A DNA stretch of 64,000 nucleotides from Anthoceros angustus (GCA_010909165.1 MU008170.1:310001-374000); one strand, 5' to 3'; numbered from the stretch's first letter, positions 11,993-23,734 are shown. Numbers and translations: made by a program. Notes: generated from the sequence alone by a model not told the origin.

Positions 11993-12330
11993 GTTAACTG
12001 TTGTCGCTGCGGTGCATTATCTCCAAATGTGTTCGATTTTTGCGTCTTTTGCAATCAATCGTGTCACCTTAGTACCGATAGGAAGCTTCGCAATCTTTTC
12101 AGACAGGCGGAGCACGAACTTTTGCGTTGCACTCTCCTCCAGTCTGAGCAACACAAAGTCCAAGCACAACATTCAGTCGCCTGATTCGACCCTCACTCAG
12201 TTGTCGCTTCCCTTAACGTGATTCTCTCATCCGTTTCCCTGCGCCAATACCGGGCACCACAACAGTGTGAAATTTCATGCGCAAATTGCTTCAGAAACTT
12301 GCCCATAAGTACGGGAGTGGATTACCTTGT
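11993..12330. other. Convergent intergenic region
   Basis: About 340 bp between the 3' ends of the pseudokinase (+) and MATE (-) genes. It should contain both polyadenylation regions. I see no other feature. Confidence 0.55.
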
Positions 12331-14835
12331 TCAGTTTTCAATGCTACTAAAGTCTTCAGACGAACATGGCGATGGCCGTCGAGGTAGTTGGACAGGCAGC
12401 CTTACACGTGCCGGTGAGAAAGTCCCAGGAATTGTTGGCTCTATAGAGGGAACTGATGAGAAGATTGCGTCTGCTGCCTGCAGCCATAACAAACAACTGA
12501 AAATGGTCCACAAGGCGAGTGTCAAGAAGATTCTGGTATGCGAGTAAGAGAGCCTGCAGGCCGACCTGTCTATCCCAGTTTGTCTTGCATGTTACAAACA
12601 TAAGAATGGACATTTGTAGGAGAAGGCCAGACAGTAAGCCAATCCAAAGTCCCTGCACGAGGAGTTTTCATCACAAACCAAAATATTGGCATATATCCTG
12701 AGCAGCGCGAACTGAACACCAATACTTCAGATGGAAGTGCACTACACAAAAAGATCTACAGTTTACCTTTCCTCCGAGTTTGACCATAAAGGCCAGAATG
12801 ATCCCAATTGGTAAACCAACACCATAAAAGGCCCCCAGATTGATGTAAGCTCCAAGTTCTTGCCAACCACAGCCTCGAGCCACACCTGCAGTCAGGCTCA
12901 AATTACAACTCCCCTCCACATGGCAGAGCGCCCAGAGCTCACAATTCAGCCCAACCTGAAAGTACGCCCTGGATTCCATCCACCACAGCCGTAACTGCCA
13001 CATAGGGCATCAATGTGCTCACGTATTCCACCACTTCTGGGTCGTTGCTAAACAACCACCCCCAAATGTTCCGCACTAACAGCAGCACAGTTGCAATTAT
13101 ACTTGCTTGAAGCACCGCGAGTCCTATAGCAACATACACAGCAAACTGTGCCGCAGCAGCGTGGCCTGCCCCAAGCTCATTTGCCACTCTTGTGCTGGAG
13201 TTCCACAAGATCAAAGGTGGATGAGAGAAGAGGATAAGTACCTGACTTGAAAGACTTATCGGAGATAAATAAAGCAAGACGATAGAAAGTATTTGGGATA
13301 CCTGGCAGCAGCGCTGAGTCCAAATGGGATCATGTAATTGAAAGTAATTGTGTTCATACTGCAACATAACACCAGGAGTGACATATGAAACAGAGTGCTT
13401 CGGTCAGCAAGAGAAACCCCTAGAAACGATATCCGTTTCTACGACTTCCTGAGGAAGCTGGAAACTAAGAAGCAAGCTGCCACCTTGAGTGCAAGCAGCA
13501 AACAATACAGAAAGGAAAGAGGTTCACCATATTGAAAAGGCTCCCAACTCCACTTGAGGATTAGGTAGCAGACCCGAAAATAAGACCAATGTCTCAAAGC
13601 TCCAATATTCTAAACTGTTCAGCTCACGATCACACACCAAGACAATCTCATCACTTCAGTATAGTGGAAAAGCAAATCACTGCTTATGCAAGAAGCCTCC
13701 CTCAGGTCACTGCTTATTCAAGAAGCCTCCCTTACCTAACCATAACGCCTGACGAAACCGACAGTTTGAGAAATTCTTTGAAACCCTTGAATGCATCCAG
13801 CGATAATCCATCCCATGTATCATCACAAACTCCAGAAAACCGCACGTAAAGTACCAATAATAAAAAGGTGGTCCAAAACGAAATACCAGTAGCAATTGCC
13901 GCACCATGAATCCCCAAATCCGTTTTGTCCACCAAAACCCAGCACAGCAATGCTTGCAGCAGGAGTGTTGTGCCTGAACACAGTACCATAGGCAGAACAA
14001 TGCTCTGCGTTTGCAAGAATTTGATCAAAGGTTGGAGAAAGGCGGCTGCATAGATACTTGGCAGGAGGAGACGAGAATATTTCCCTGCTATAGCAGAGAT
14101 CATAGGGTCCTGGCCAACTAGCAGAAGGAAGTCTTCCATATACAGAAACAGGAATGTTAGCGGAACACAGGCTGCCACCAGAAACACCAAAGCTTGCTGT
14201 AAGTAAACTCCCAGCATGAAGAACTGTCCAGCCCCAAATGCTTGGCCACACAGGGTCTCCAAAGCACTGGCCATTCCCATCTGCCAATTGCATGATATGA
14301 GTTTTGAGTTTTCTCTCCTTAGCTCCTACTGTTCGGCTCACCTAGCTCAGAGGGAGTCACTCATGCTAGGCAAAGGCCCCGTTATGACATGCATCGCAAG
14401 AATGGAATGGAATGCTGGAAAACTATTGCGACATGGAAATATGTAGGAACAGTGAACAAGTAACAAGGTGGCCATGGTGCAAGGAAGGAAGGAAGTGTGG
14501 AGTGTGGTAATTGTGCTTACCAGAAGGTCATAACCCAGAGCACTTGTGAGCGAAACGGCAAGCGAGGCACCGGACAGCTCCAGTCTACCGAGGTGGCCAA
14601 CGAACATGAGCGACACGATGGTGAGCGCGTACTGCATCACGTTCACTCCAATCATGGGCCCCGCCAGCAGCAGCTGCTTGCTCACCTCCACCCACAGGCA
14701 GCTCCGCGACAGAAGCGATCTATTCACGTTCAGGTCGTCGCTCCCGCTGGGGAGCTCGGGAGGTGCGTCAATCCGGAAGGCATCGGAGGGGGCGGCGGCG
14801 GCGGGAGGAGTGGAGCCGGGAGGCAGCCTGTCCAT
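12331..14835 (-). CDS. MATE family multidrug/metabolite transporter
   Basis: A plant MATE (DTX) antiporter that exports organic compounds in exchange for protons at the plasma membrane or tonoplast. Eight exons join in frame to 531 aa (14835-14521, 14280-13736, 13614-13528, 13358-13302, 13194-12956, 12885-12767, 12652-12566, 12477-12331). Family signatures include [90 protein letters not shown] and [18 protein letters not shown]. Twelve hydrophobic helices are expected and the hydrophobic blocks are all present. The ATG at 14835 (MDRLPPGS) is chosen; the same frame is open upstream with another ATG near 14985, which would add about 50 Pro/Ser/Arg-rich residues and cannot be excluded. The tail after NWDRQ is Ser/Pro-rich and variable. 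The substrate is unknown. Confidence 0.95.
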
Positions 14836-16194
14836 GGCGGCGGCGGAGTGGTGGTGAGGGGAGGGAGTCAGGGCGGCGGCGGGCATCCACTTCCGAGAAG
14901 TCGATGTTGGGAGTGTTCTTCCAAGGCCCGCCGCGGTTGGGGAAGGTGGAGAAGGGCGCGAGGCGGGGAGAGACCGGGATGCCATTGCGGGACCGAGCAC
15001 GGAGGCGCCAGGAGAAGGAGGCGGAGGCGGAGAGCAGAGGGTCCCTCAAGGATTGGTACTTGGGGGACCTGTCGGGGCCGGACATCACGACAGAGGCCGC
15101 GATGGCGACGCTCGTGCGGGAAGAATTGGCGGGAAAGCGAAAGGACGACTGAATTGGCCGACATCGAGCTCGAGCTCAGACTCCAGAATTCAGAGCCCCT
15201 TGTCGCCGCCCGTGCCCACTGCACACCCAGCGCAGCAAGCCCACAGTCGCCCGCCTTCTCCAGCCTACAGTTGGATGCCATCGGTTACTTCCTTTCGCAA
15301 AGCCAGGAACGCTGCTGACAAGGCGTGAAACAATTACAACACATTATTTAAACAACCGGAAATATGTCTTACTTGCAAACGGAGGCGGAGGGGGTGTACC
15401 GCGTGTGCAACAAGGACCAATCCCCGATTTCTTATCAGGCCGTTGATGACGTCTGATTACAAAGGTACTCACTGGCTCGCCATTTGAGTACCCTTGTCCG
15501 GTGCGCACTTGCACTCCACCACTCCACCCCAGCCAGCCTGCGGCGCTCTGGCAGATCTGAATGCTTTGGATGAGAGATGTACCAAGATAGGAAATACCAA
15601 ATGCTTGGATGACAGTAGCAAGCCAGGCCAAACAGATCTGAAAGCTCATGGGATGACGGTCGCAGGCTAGGCAAGATAGAGTGCTCAGGATGACAAACAA
15701 GCTAGATCAGGCAGGATGCCTAGGATGAGCTGCTCTCCTGGGTGTACGTCCTTCCCTTGTCCCGTATTCGCTGATGGACTTCCTGGCAAAGGAGTGGTGG
15801 CTGCCCGGAGTGGAGCCGGGAGGCAGAAAGTGTGGGAACTCGGAAATCCCGCAAGGTACTTCATGGTTTGTCCGCAAGAGGTGTGGCGTCACCACGCAGG
15901 ACGTACGCAGCCGGGGCTGGGTCAAGATACATGGCCTAAATATGCAGTAAGAATGCAGGAGGAGGACGTTATTCCCGGGGTCAAGTGTGGTCACGTTTGT
16001 TTCCTACTCGAAGCTTGCCTGTGCGAGCTTCGGCATGGAAGCTGTGCTTGAGGCAATGTTGGTGGTACGTGAGGGGATTGGAAACTGGATATGCTCAGCA
16101 GTGAAATCTCTGCACCAGGAAACAGGTGCTTGAAGTTGCTTGGTCGACAGTGGCCTGCATCTTCACTTTGCAGAGATTGTTAGCAAGCAGTCTA

Positions 16195-16233
16195 ACGGGT
16201 TCTGTGCCGTTCGATCAACGGCACAGAACCCGT
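16195..16233. repeat. Perfect inverted repeat, 17-bp arms with 5-nt loop
   Basis: The left arm ACGGGTTCTGTGCCGTT (16195-16211) and right arm AACGGCACAGAACCCGT (16217-16233) are exact reverse complements around the loop CGATC. It is isolated, not near a gene end (660 bp upstream of the LPAT start), and is not a recognisable terminator or tRNA. Confidence 0.9.
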
Positions 16234-16563
16234 CCAGAACCCGGACTGCGCGCTTCTACGCCTCCTAGCCTGCATACGCAACACGCGGCTTCAGAGGAGG
16301 CTACAACTTCTCCGACCACAGCGCAGGAGAAGACCGGCACAAGACTTCACTTCTTGCTCAGAAGCACTTGTTGTGGCAAGCAATCGACTCAATCACCCTT
16401 AGATCAGCGACATCTCCAGTTTGAAGGATCAAGACAGTCTTCCCGACAGAGCGGAAACTCTGCACCAGTGCAGCAAGCACCTTGCACATCCACAGCACCT
16501 CATCTTGTGCGAGGAGAGAAGCGTAGGAAGACATGGCAAGGTTAGTTGCCGGCAGACAGGTCA

Positions 16564-16568
16564 TAAAA

Positions 16569-16611
<43 letters not shown>
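16564..16611. repeat. (AAAT)n microsatellite
   Basis: About 11-12 uninterrupted copies of the tetranucleotide AAAT/AATA. Confidence 0.97.
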
Positions 16612-16612
<1 letters not shown>

Positions 16613-16895
16613 CCTTCATCTTGTTATCTCCAGCCCCCGTCCCCGGGGACCTACATACATAGGTAGGGGCATACATGACTACCTAGCATGTAGGTAGTCA
16701 ATGTGGAAACAAACCAGGCTACGCTAGACATAAGACGGGCTATGAAGATAGTAGGCGGTCCACTTCATTCGCTCTGGTAGTCTGGACCACGAAGCATGAA
16801 CAAAAGGCGGCCTGGGTGACATCGAGCTGAAGAGGCTTCGGTAGCAACGCCAACGCCAAGGCAAACAGCGCAGAAGGAGTAGGTAGCACGGCACG

Positions 16896-18994
16896 ATGGG
16901 GGCTGCGGCCACGGCCATTGCGCTGCCTTTGGGCATCATGTTCCTCTGCTCCGGCTTCCTCGTCAACCTACTGCAGGTCAGGTCACCCTCACCCGCTTGA
17001 TTGCCCGCACTTTAATTTGGTTGTGAGTGTGGTGAGGTCGCGTGAAATCCCTCCTGATTTGCGTTTGTCTCGCACCAGGTGCTGTGTCTCTTGTTTCTGC
17101 TGCCCTTGTCACGGAAGGCGTACCGGCTGGCCAACATGTACATGATGGACGCCCTGTGGTCGGAGCTTGTCTGGCTGCTGGATTGGTGGGCTGGAGTCGA
17201 GGTATGTCTGACAGCAGCAGCCGCATTGTTACTAGGTACCGTGGCAGCGTATGTTTGTCATGGGGTTTTGTTGTGGGATTGCAATTCATGTTGACACTGC
17301 AGGTGCGCCTTTACGCGGATCCTGAGACGCTAAAGCATCTTGGTACGTCCTTGGGCATGTTGCATGTCAACACTTTTAGTTTTAGCTACCAGGTCGTGAA
17401 TGAAGCTCTGGCTTCGTCTTTGGCAGGCAAGGAGCATGCACTGCTGATTAGTAACCACCGGAGTGACATCGATTGGCTGGTTGGTTGGGTTCTTGCCCAG
17501 GTAGGCTTCGGAGGTGTTTGGTCTCTCATGATGCCAAGTCCCGTAGAGTGCACTTGTTGACTGATTTCGCCCCTTGTTTTTCCTGCAGCGGTTTGGTTGT
17601 CTTGGCAGCACTCGGGCTGTAATGAAGAAGTCGACCCAGTATTTGCCGGTATCAGCCTCTCACCATGCGCTTAGGGCCCCCTGCCCCCATGAAGACACAG
17701 TGGAAGGGTGTCAGGAGTTTGTGTAACAGTATGTTGTCATTCGCTTTGCTGTCCTGCAGGTCATGGGGTGGTCCATGTGGTTTTCGGAATATGTGTTTCT
17801 AGCAAGAAACTGGGCGAAGGATCAGTCCACGTTGAAGGTGTGTGTATAGGCACTGCCGCATAATTGCCCGAGTCGTATTCCATAAACAACCCTCTTGTCC
17901 CCGCCTGCTGCTTGCGAGCCATAATCTTGTGACAGTTTTGGAATCAGTGCAGTCAGGGTTTGAGAGATTGAGAGGCTTCCCCGGTTCTTTATGGATAGCC
18001 CTCTTCGTGGAGGGTACTCGCTACACACAAGCCAAGCTGTTGGACGCTCAGGCATATGCTGCATCAGCTGGCATTCGTGTTCCTAGGAATGTTCTTATCC
18101 CCCGCACAAAGGTAAGATCTGGCAGTTTGGCCTGAATCTGTGTGTAGGGTTCATGGGGATGCGGTTTGTGTTGATTGCCACCCGGACCCGGGGCTTGGAC
18201 GTGTGTTTCAGGGCTTTGTGTCTGCTGTCCAACACCTGCGCTCTTTTGTCCCTGCTGTATACGATGTGACACTCGCCATCCCGAAAGAATCCCCAGCTCC
18301 TACAATGCTACGGCTCCTTCGGGGGCAGCCCTCTGTGGTACGTGTGTGTTGCCTTTGAAGTGGCACTTGGATGAGGCATCTGCTAGTGTGGTTCTGACTT
18401 GCAGTGCACGGTGGAGCTTGTCTACAGGTGCATGTACACTTGAGACGTTGTCCAGTGAAGGATCTCCCCAAGACAGATGATGAGCTAGCAGAATGGTGTC
18501 GAGAAGCCTTCCACATAAAGGTGGGTCAGCTCATCAACCCACGGGCATTTGTGCTGTGAAGGCTGACTGATCTGTCTGGGCGAGAGACTCATCTGTTTGC
18601 CTCGTGTTGTGGATGTGTCGCTGAGTTGGGCAGGATGATTTCTTGGACAAACATAGAGAAGATAACACTTTCGGGGAGAGCTCCTACGTACCCCTTCCAC
18701 GCCCTCTGAAGCCATTCTTTGTGAGTGCCGGTCTTTGTTGAACCTTGATTCATGAGCATGATGGATCGCGAAGACTAAGGGAGGCGTGATGATGGGATGC
18801 AGTTTGTCCTGGGGTGGGCGACGCTCATTCTCACAGCCTCCCTGTGGCTGTTGAAGCCCGTCCTGAGCACTTGGCGAGGTGTGATGTGGGTAGCAGGCAG
18901 TTTGGCCGTGGTGGTAGCGTTCATGGCAATTCTTGTGCTTTCCAGCCAGTCGGAACGAAGCTCTCGCGGCTCTAGCACTTCAACAAAGAAGTGA
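16896..18994 (+). CDS. 1-acyl-sn-glycerol-3-phosphate acyltransferase (LPAT2/3-type)
   Basis: The enzyme adds the second acyl chain to lysophosphatidic acid, making phosphatidic acid in the endoplasmic reticulum. Eleven exons join in frame to 370 aa (16896-16976, 17079-17201, 17303-17342, 17427-17500, 17589-17648, 17760-17837, 17953-18111, 18212-18337, 18428-18520, 18634-18720, 18803-18994). The N-terminus ([20 protein letters not shown]) is a membrane segment. Motif I, the HX4D catalytic pair, is in [28 protein letters not shown] follows, then the acyl-acceptor motif LFVEGTRYT, and the third motif region [14 protein letters not shown]. Two C-terminal hydrophobic segments lie in exon 11 ([16 protein letters not shown] and [18 protein letters not shown]). 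Length and order match Arabidopsis LPAT2 (about 390 aa), so the gene looks intact. Confidence 0.96.
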
Positions 18995-19344
18995 AAGGGA
19001 ATAGACTGGCCAATTCTTTTGATTCTTCTGCGCACTTGGCAACAGCGTAACGTATTATTACGCTAGGCAAATACTAGAACTTTTTGGAGCCTGGCAGGCC
19101 GAACTGGGGCCGGGGGCGGGCCTCACCGCATGTGGATGCGGTGAAGCAGTGGTAGCGTAAAAGTGACAAAAGCTGTAACAAAAGCCAGCAGTGAGTTGTG
19201 GTGCAAATGAGTGTGGCGGGCAGGGTGGGACGTGATTGGCTGGGAGGAGGACCGTGTAGATATGATGCGACACATTCGAGCAACTACAATTCCAAGAGGT
19301 GCTGAAGCTTTTGCTGCTGCTGTTGTCGTCCCTGCGATTGAAGG
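18995..19344. other. Intergenic region between LPAT and RIQ-like gene
   Basis: About 350 bp between two plus-strand genes. It presumably contains the LPAT 3' UTR and the RIQ-like promoter. Nothing else is seen. Confidence 0.55.
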
Positions 19345-19992
19345 ATGGCGGAGTGTGTGTGCCTGGCCGGCATGTCCACGAGAGGGCTGGCGTTGGGGCT
19401 GAGGCTGAGGCCCCCCGGGCGCACCAGCAGGAGCGGGAGGTGGAGTCCGGTGGCCACCAGGTCTGCCACCAGCAAGGGTGGAGGCACCCAGAAGATTGTA
19501 GGAGGTGGAGGCACCCAGAAGATTGTAGGAGGTGGAGGCACACGCTACGTGGGAGGCAAGAGGGTGAAGGTGTTGCAAGTCGGGGACAAGTCGGCCAAAA
19601 TCCGCGACAAGGTGTCGGGGGAGCCGGAGGCCGTGAAATTGCTGTCCAGAGTGGAGCAGCTGCGGCTACTGACCAAGGCGGAGAAGGCGGGCCTGCTGTC
19701 GCTGGCCGAGAGCCTAGGGCTCAGCCTCACCACCATCGAGGAGCTCGGACTGCTGTCCAAGGCGGAGGAGCTGGGCGTGCTGTCTGCGGCTACGGATCCT
19801 GGCTTGCCGGGAGCCCTGCTCACGGCCGCGCTGTTGCTGCTAGTCGGGGGCCCGCTCTTCGTCTACTTCGTGCCCGAGGATTCCACGCCGCTGGTGGTTT
19901 TGCAGATCGTTGTCGCCCTGCTCAGCGTGGTGGGAGGTGCAACGGCGTTCGCGGCCTCCAATTTTGTGTCCACATTGCAGCGCTCCGAGTGA
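19345..19992 (+). CDS. RIQ-like thylakoid protein (DUF1118)
   Basis: A single-exon gene of 215 aa. In Arabidopsis, RIQ1/RIQ2 of this family are grana thylakoid proteins that affect light-harvesting antenna organisation and non-photochemical quenching. The first 45 residues are Arg/Ser-rich and suit a chloroplast transit peptide. Family blocks are [20 protein letters not shown], a run of Leu-rich helical repeats ([20 protein letters not shown]), [20 protein letters not shown] and [12 protein letters not shown]. Two membrane helices follow each other near residues 149-170 and 175-205, and [13 protein letters not shown] ends the protein. A glycine-rich stretch at 19478-19545 contains the nine-residue unit GGGTQKIVG duplicated in tandem by a 27-bp DNA repeat. 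The ATG at 19345 is the first in frame. Confidence 0.93.
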   Translation: MAECVCLAGMSTRGLALGLRLRPPGRTSRSGRWSPVATRSATSKGGGTQKIVGGGGTQKIVGGGGTRYVGGKRVKVLQVGDKSAKIRDKVSGEPEAVKLLSRVEQLRLLTKAEKAGLLSLAESLGLSLTTIEELGLLSKAEELGVLSAATDPGLPGALLTAALLLLVGGPLFVYFVPEDSTPLVVLQIVVALLSVVGGATAFAASNFVSTLQRSE

Positions 19993-20158
19993 GCCTGTTA
20001 AAAGAACCAGCTTTATTACACACCGATTCAGTCTTGCCTTGCCTCTTGCGGCAAGTTCTCGTCAAAAATGGTTGCCCTCGTCCACGGGGGTTCATGGTTC
20101 ATATTCAGCTTCACTCTATGCCGATTCATAGGCTTGGACTGCAGGTTCCTAGCTGGCG

Positions 20159-21032
20159 TCAAAACTCGTCGCCCACGGGAGTTAGGTCGATATGGAAGGG
20201 CTGGCGCCCCTTGGTCGCTCTGGCAATAGCCACCAGCTCCTGCAGCAGCTGCTTGAAATGGCGCAGGGGCCACTGCGTGGGGCCGTCCACGGGCGACCTC
20301 ACCGGGTTGTCGTGCACCTCCATGAAGAGGCCGTCCACGCCCACAGCCACGCACGCCCTGGCGATGGCGGGGATGAGATCACGCAGGCCGCCGCTCGCCA
20401 CGCCGCCTTCCTGCAGCTGCTGCCCCGCCGGCTGCTGCAGCGAGTGCGTCACGTCCGCCACCACGGGGCAGCCCGCCGCGCATCCACTCCAGGTTGCGCG
20501 TGTCCACTACCAGGTCGCTGTAGCCGAACATGGTGCCGCGCTCGCACACCATCACGTTGGGATTGCCAGCCCGCCGCACCTTGTCCGCGGACGCCAGCAT
20601 CACCGACGCGGCGCAGAACTGACCCTTCTTGATGTTGATCACGCGCCCCGTTGCGGCAGCGGCCACAAGGAGATCCGTCTGCCGGCAAAGGAACGCCGGA
20701 ATCTGCAGCACGTCGGCCACCCGCGCCACCGGCTCGCATTGCCAGGCCTCGTGCACGTCCGTCACGATGGGAATCTGTAGCTGCGTCTTCACCTCCTGCA
20801 GCACCTGCAAGCCCGCCTCCAGACCGGGGCCCCGGAATGACGACGCCGACGTCCGGTTGGCCTTGTCGAAGCTGGCCTTGAACACCAGCTTCACGCCAAG
20901 CTCATCAGTCACGCTCTTGATCTGCCGCGCCATCTTCAGCACATGCTCGCGCGACTCGATCACGTTCGGACCGGCCATCACGAAGAAGGGCTCCGCGCCC
21001 TTCAGCTCCGAGAACAGGCCCGACATCTCCAT
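20159..21032 (-). pseudogene. KDO-8-phosphate synthase (frameshifted, intronless)
   Basis: The enzyme condenses arabinose-5-phosphate and phosphoenolpyruvate to KDO-8-phosphate, used for rhamnogalacturonan II. The ATG at 21032 opens MEMSGLFSELKGAEPFFVMA and the frame covers GPNVIES (Asn of the metal-independent class), FKASFDKANRTSASSF, IPIVTDVH, FLCRQTDLLVAAA, NIKKGQF, CERGTMFGYSDLVVD and LEWMR. At about 20471-20481 the frame shifts: the rest of the enzyme (VADVTHSLQQPAG, GVDGLFMEVHDNP, DGPTQWPLRHF) continues in another frame to a stop at 20159. Comparison with the family spacing suggests two bases are missing in a GC-rich GCGGCG stretch. No introns interrupt it, unlike most genes here. It is a recent pseudogene, a retrocopy, or a real gene carrying a sequencing error; nearly all catalytic residues are otherwise conserved. 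Confidence 0.9.
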
Positions 21033-21853
21033 GGCGCCCCAACGCTCACTCCAACTCCGTCACCTCAACTTGTGCTTACATAGTTGCATGCTTCCACTTC
21101 CTTATAACCTTGTGAAGTTGGCTACCCGAGCACCACCCGCTCAAGACCTAGCGACATACACACTCTATATATGTGATTCGTCTGAGCAACAAGCCTTCAC
21201 AACTTTATGTAAATACATTACACACCAAGGGCCTCGGCCTCATGACAACGGGCCGTGTCTTTTTCCCAAACAAGGAAAGCAACCCGGTGAACTCAAATCA
21301 AATGTTCAAATCTAAATGGACGGCATTGCCACACTACACTGTAAATACCTACAGCCCACTGTCGCCTCACACTCTTCGTTCGTCTTCACTCCATTTTCGG
21401 CAGGCAGCCAACATTCAACACCACCACAAAAAGCCGATAAACGCATTCGCTACTCCGCCACTTCCTCCGTGCCCAACTGAATGTCTCCACAAAGACTCAG
21501 CGTGCGACTCAGTTCAAGCCGGTATTCCAAACCTCTCATATGGTGCCCGAGGAGCATGCACCTGTGCACCACAAAACACACCACATTTCGTCAGGCCACA
21601 AAACATGACATCGTACCGCAGCAACCCCCTAGATGTCACCCTCGCCCTTCATGCTACCCGCTCCGAGGGGCAGATGCACCACATCATGTGCAGATGCCGC
21701 CTGTGGCTTGCCCAAACGAAGTGAAGCCTTACCAGTTCAGAAAGACGGGCCAAAGGCCACTTGCTGCAGATCACCAACCTGCGAACACCCTCACCAAACC
21801 TAGACCCAACCTGCAGACCACTGTTTAGCTTTCCCGTTAGTGACTGAGGAGGG
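21033..21853. other. Intergenic region
   Basis: About 820 bp between KDO-8-P synthase and the 3' end of the DUF760 gene. The strand is CA-rich (many CACAC and CCACC runs). I looked here for a missing last exon of the DUF760 gene and found none. Confidence 0.5.
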
Positions 21854-23734
21854 CTAGATTACACACCAGAAAAGGAGCCGCGCAACGTAATCTCGTGTCA
21901 CAGTCACAGTCGCCTGCGTGTGCAAGGGTACATTGCCAACCACCTCGCCATCCTTCTCCCATGAGCTTGGTAGGCGCCTGCTGCCTCCACTTGCTGACGG
22001 GGGCACTGTTGGCGGTTTTGAAGACAGGGTTCCCAGCACCTCATTCACAACTAGCCCAACCACCACTTCAATATCTGGTGATGTGGGTTGCGACAGTTCA
22101 GCAACCTGAGTCGCACAACAAGAAAGCATCAGGTCTTGTACAAACAGGATCCCACCCCAAACACCTTTAACAGGAAGGCACACAAACCTTGTCGGGTTCA
22201 AGTGACCGCAGATAACCTAACAAATCATTTTGCCCTTCAACAGCCATTCTTTCTGCTTCCAGGGCAGACAGAGCTTGCTTGCAATCAGTCAATTCCTGCA
22301 GCGAATCCTAGAACCAGGTAAGAATCTCTACAGCCATGACTGCCAAGACTTCAATTAAACGAGGCGTGGGTTTAACTGACAGGCACAAGCTCTGAAGCCA
22401 AGCATTTTGTTACTGTCACAGCAAACGGCCCTGACCTTTTCTGATGCAGCAAGTTTAGCTTGCAGCTGCTGAATATAATTTGCCACTTCAGGTGTTACAA
22501 CTCCAAGGTGATCAGGCATGGACACCCCCTCAACTCTCAAGACGTCTCCACCGATGACATCTGAGGCATCATCGTGAGGTGATAATGCTTCCATTTCATT
22601 GGATACGGCATTGCCGATTGATGATGGTTCTCCTCTCTGTAAGCTGCAAGCTCCCCTATCACCAGCCTCACTGCCATCGGTGATGGAGTCATCAGGCAAA
22701 TCCAAGCTTCTTTGCAAGCTCAGCCGGTACTCTGCATTCCTTAAAGTATATCTGCAACAAGAAGAGGAATTCAACGCAGTCAGGGAAGAGCCGGAAACCA
22801 ATATTACTGCAACAAACTCGCCAACATCCTACCCCATCACTTATTCTTCCAACATCAACCAGGAAAGGACACGTTCACAGGCAACACTATGGAATTCATC
22901 CAGGAGAAAATGCAGACAGTTCAGGTGACCTGGTTGCTAGGAAAAATGAAATACCCTGTCATCATAGACGAGACAAGCAGACGAGCCAGAGGCGTGGGAT
23001 AAGACTCAATAGTAATTTGGAACTGGTCCGAGGGCAGCAACCCCAACGTGCCCGATACAGTCCTCTTCATCGCGTCCATACTATCTGGAGAAGCATCCTT
23101 GCTTATCAAGCTCACGTCCAGGGGCTCAATCTCCTTGATGAGGTTCCAAAGCACTGAGGAATCACCCTGCCGATTTTGACAGGGCGAGGAAACCAGCACA
23201 AGGTTAGGGCTCGAGAAATCGTGCGCGGAAAAAAAACATGTCTACCAGGACGGAAAATGGAGACATGCACGGTCTCCATTCCGCTACGACGCAACAACCT
23301 ATGCGCACACTCACCTTACTCTGCGTGCCACCCCTAGCCGAATTGAAGGCATCATTGGCAGCGAAATGGTCGGAGCTGTCACTGTCTGCACCCTCCCAAA
23401 AGGCCCCGCTGACACCATGGATGAGGCAGACGGCTCCACCGACGTTGTCCCTGCGATTTTGCTGAGACGCATTGGCGGAAGCATCGAGAGCCAGGCGGGT
23501 GAAATGGTCACGGAAGCAGGCGAGGCCGGCCCCCTTCGGCCGCCGTTGCCTGGCAGAGGCGGACCGGACCGTGCCCGTGCCCGTGCCCGTGCGCCTGCCC
23601 GTACCCGTGCTGGAGCTGGTCTGCTGATTGCTCCAGATAGCCCGAGAGGTGCGAGGGCCGGAAGGCTGGCATCCCCACACCTGCTCGGGCCAGCTCAGGG
23701 CCTCAGCCCCGGCAGCTGCGGCTAGGAGCGCCAT
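21854..23734 (-). CDS. DUF760 plastid protein
   Basis: A plant-specific family with plastid-predicted members of unknown biochemical role (At3g17800/At1g32160 type). Five exons join in frame to 435 aa (23734-23315, 23166-22955, 22751-22436, 22295-22188, 22105-21854). The N-terminal exon is a low-complexity, transit-like sequence starting MALLAAAAGAEALSWPEQVW and containing a Thr-Gly repeat (TGTGRRTGTGTGT). The first DUF760 unit reads SVLWNLIKEIEPLDVSLISK, DAMKRTVSGTLGLLPSDQFQ, LLVSSMMTGYTLRNAEYR. The second has EVANYIQQLQAKLAASEK, NDLLGYLRSLEPDK and VAELSQPTSPDIEVVVG. The protein ends TRDYVARLLFWCVI, whereas relatives continue after LLFWC with MLLGHYLRGLE-like residues. The end may therefore be truncated, or a GTGTGTAA donor may lead to an exon I could not find. 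Confidence 0.9.

Larger units (their letters stand above)
14836..16895. other. Long divergent intergenic region between MATE and LPAT
   Basis: About 2 kb. The MATE-proximal part to about 15150 is very GC-rich (GGCGGC-type), with open frames that are probably compositional. Near 15540-15715 there are imperfect repeats around ggatgagagatgtacc, ggatgacagtagc and gcaggctaggc. Further right are a perfect 17-bp hairpin (16195) and an AAAT microsatellite (16564). I find no convincing gene. Confidence 0.55.

Noticed and set aside
14768-15328. Several overlapping GC-rich frames upstream of MATE, including a protein-like minus frame starting at 15088
   Set aside because: GC-rich DNA is open in many phases; none has a known domain and they overlap the MATE promoter and first exon in other frames.
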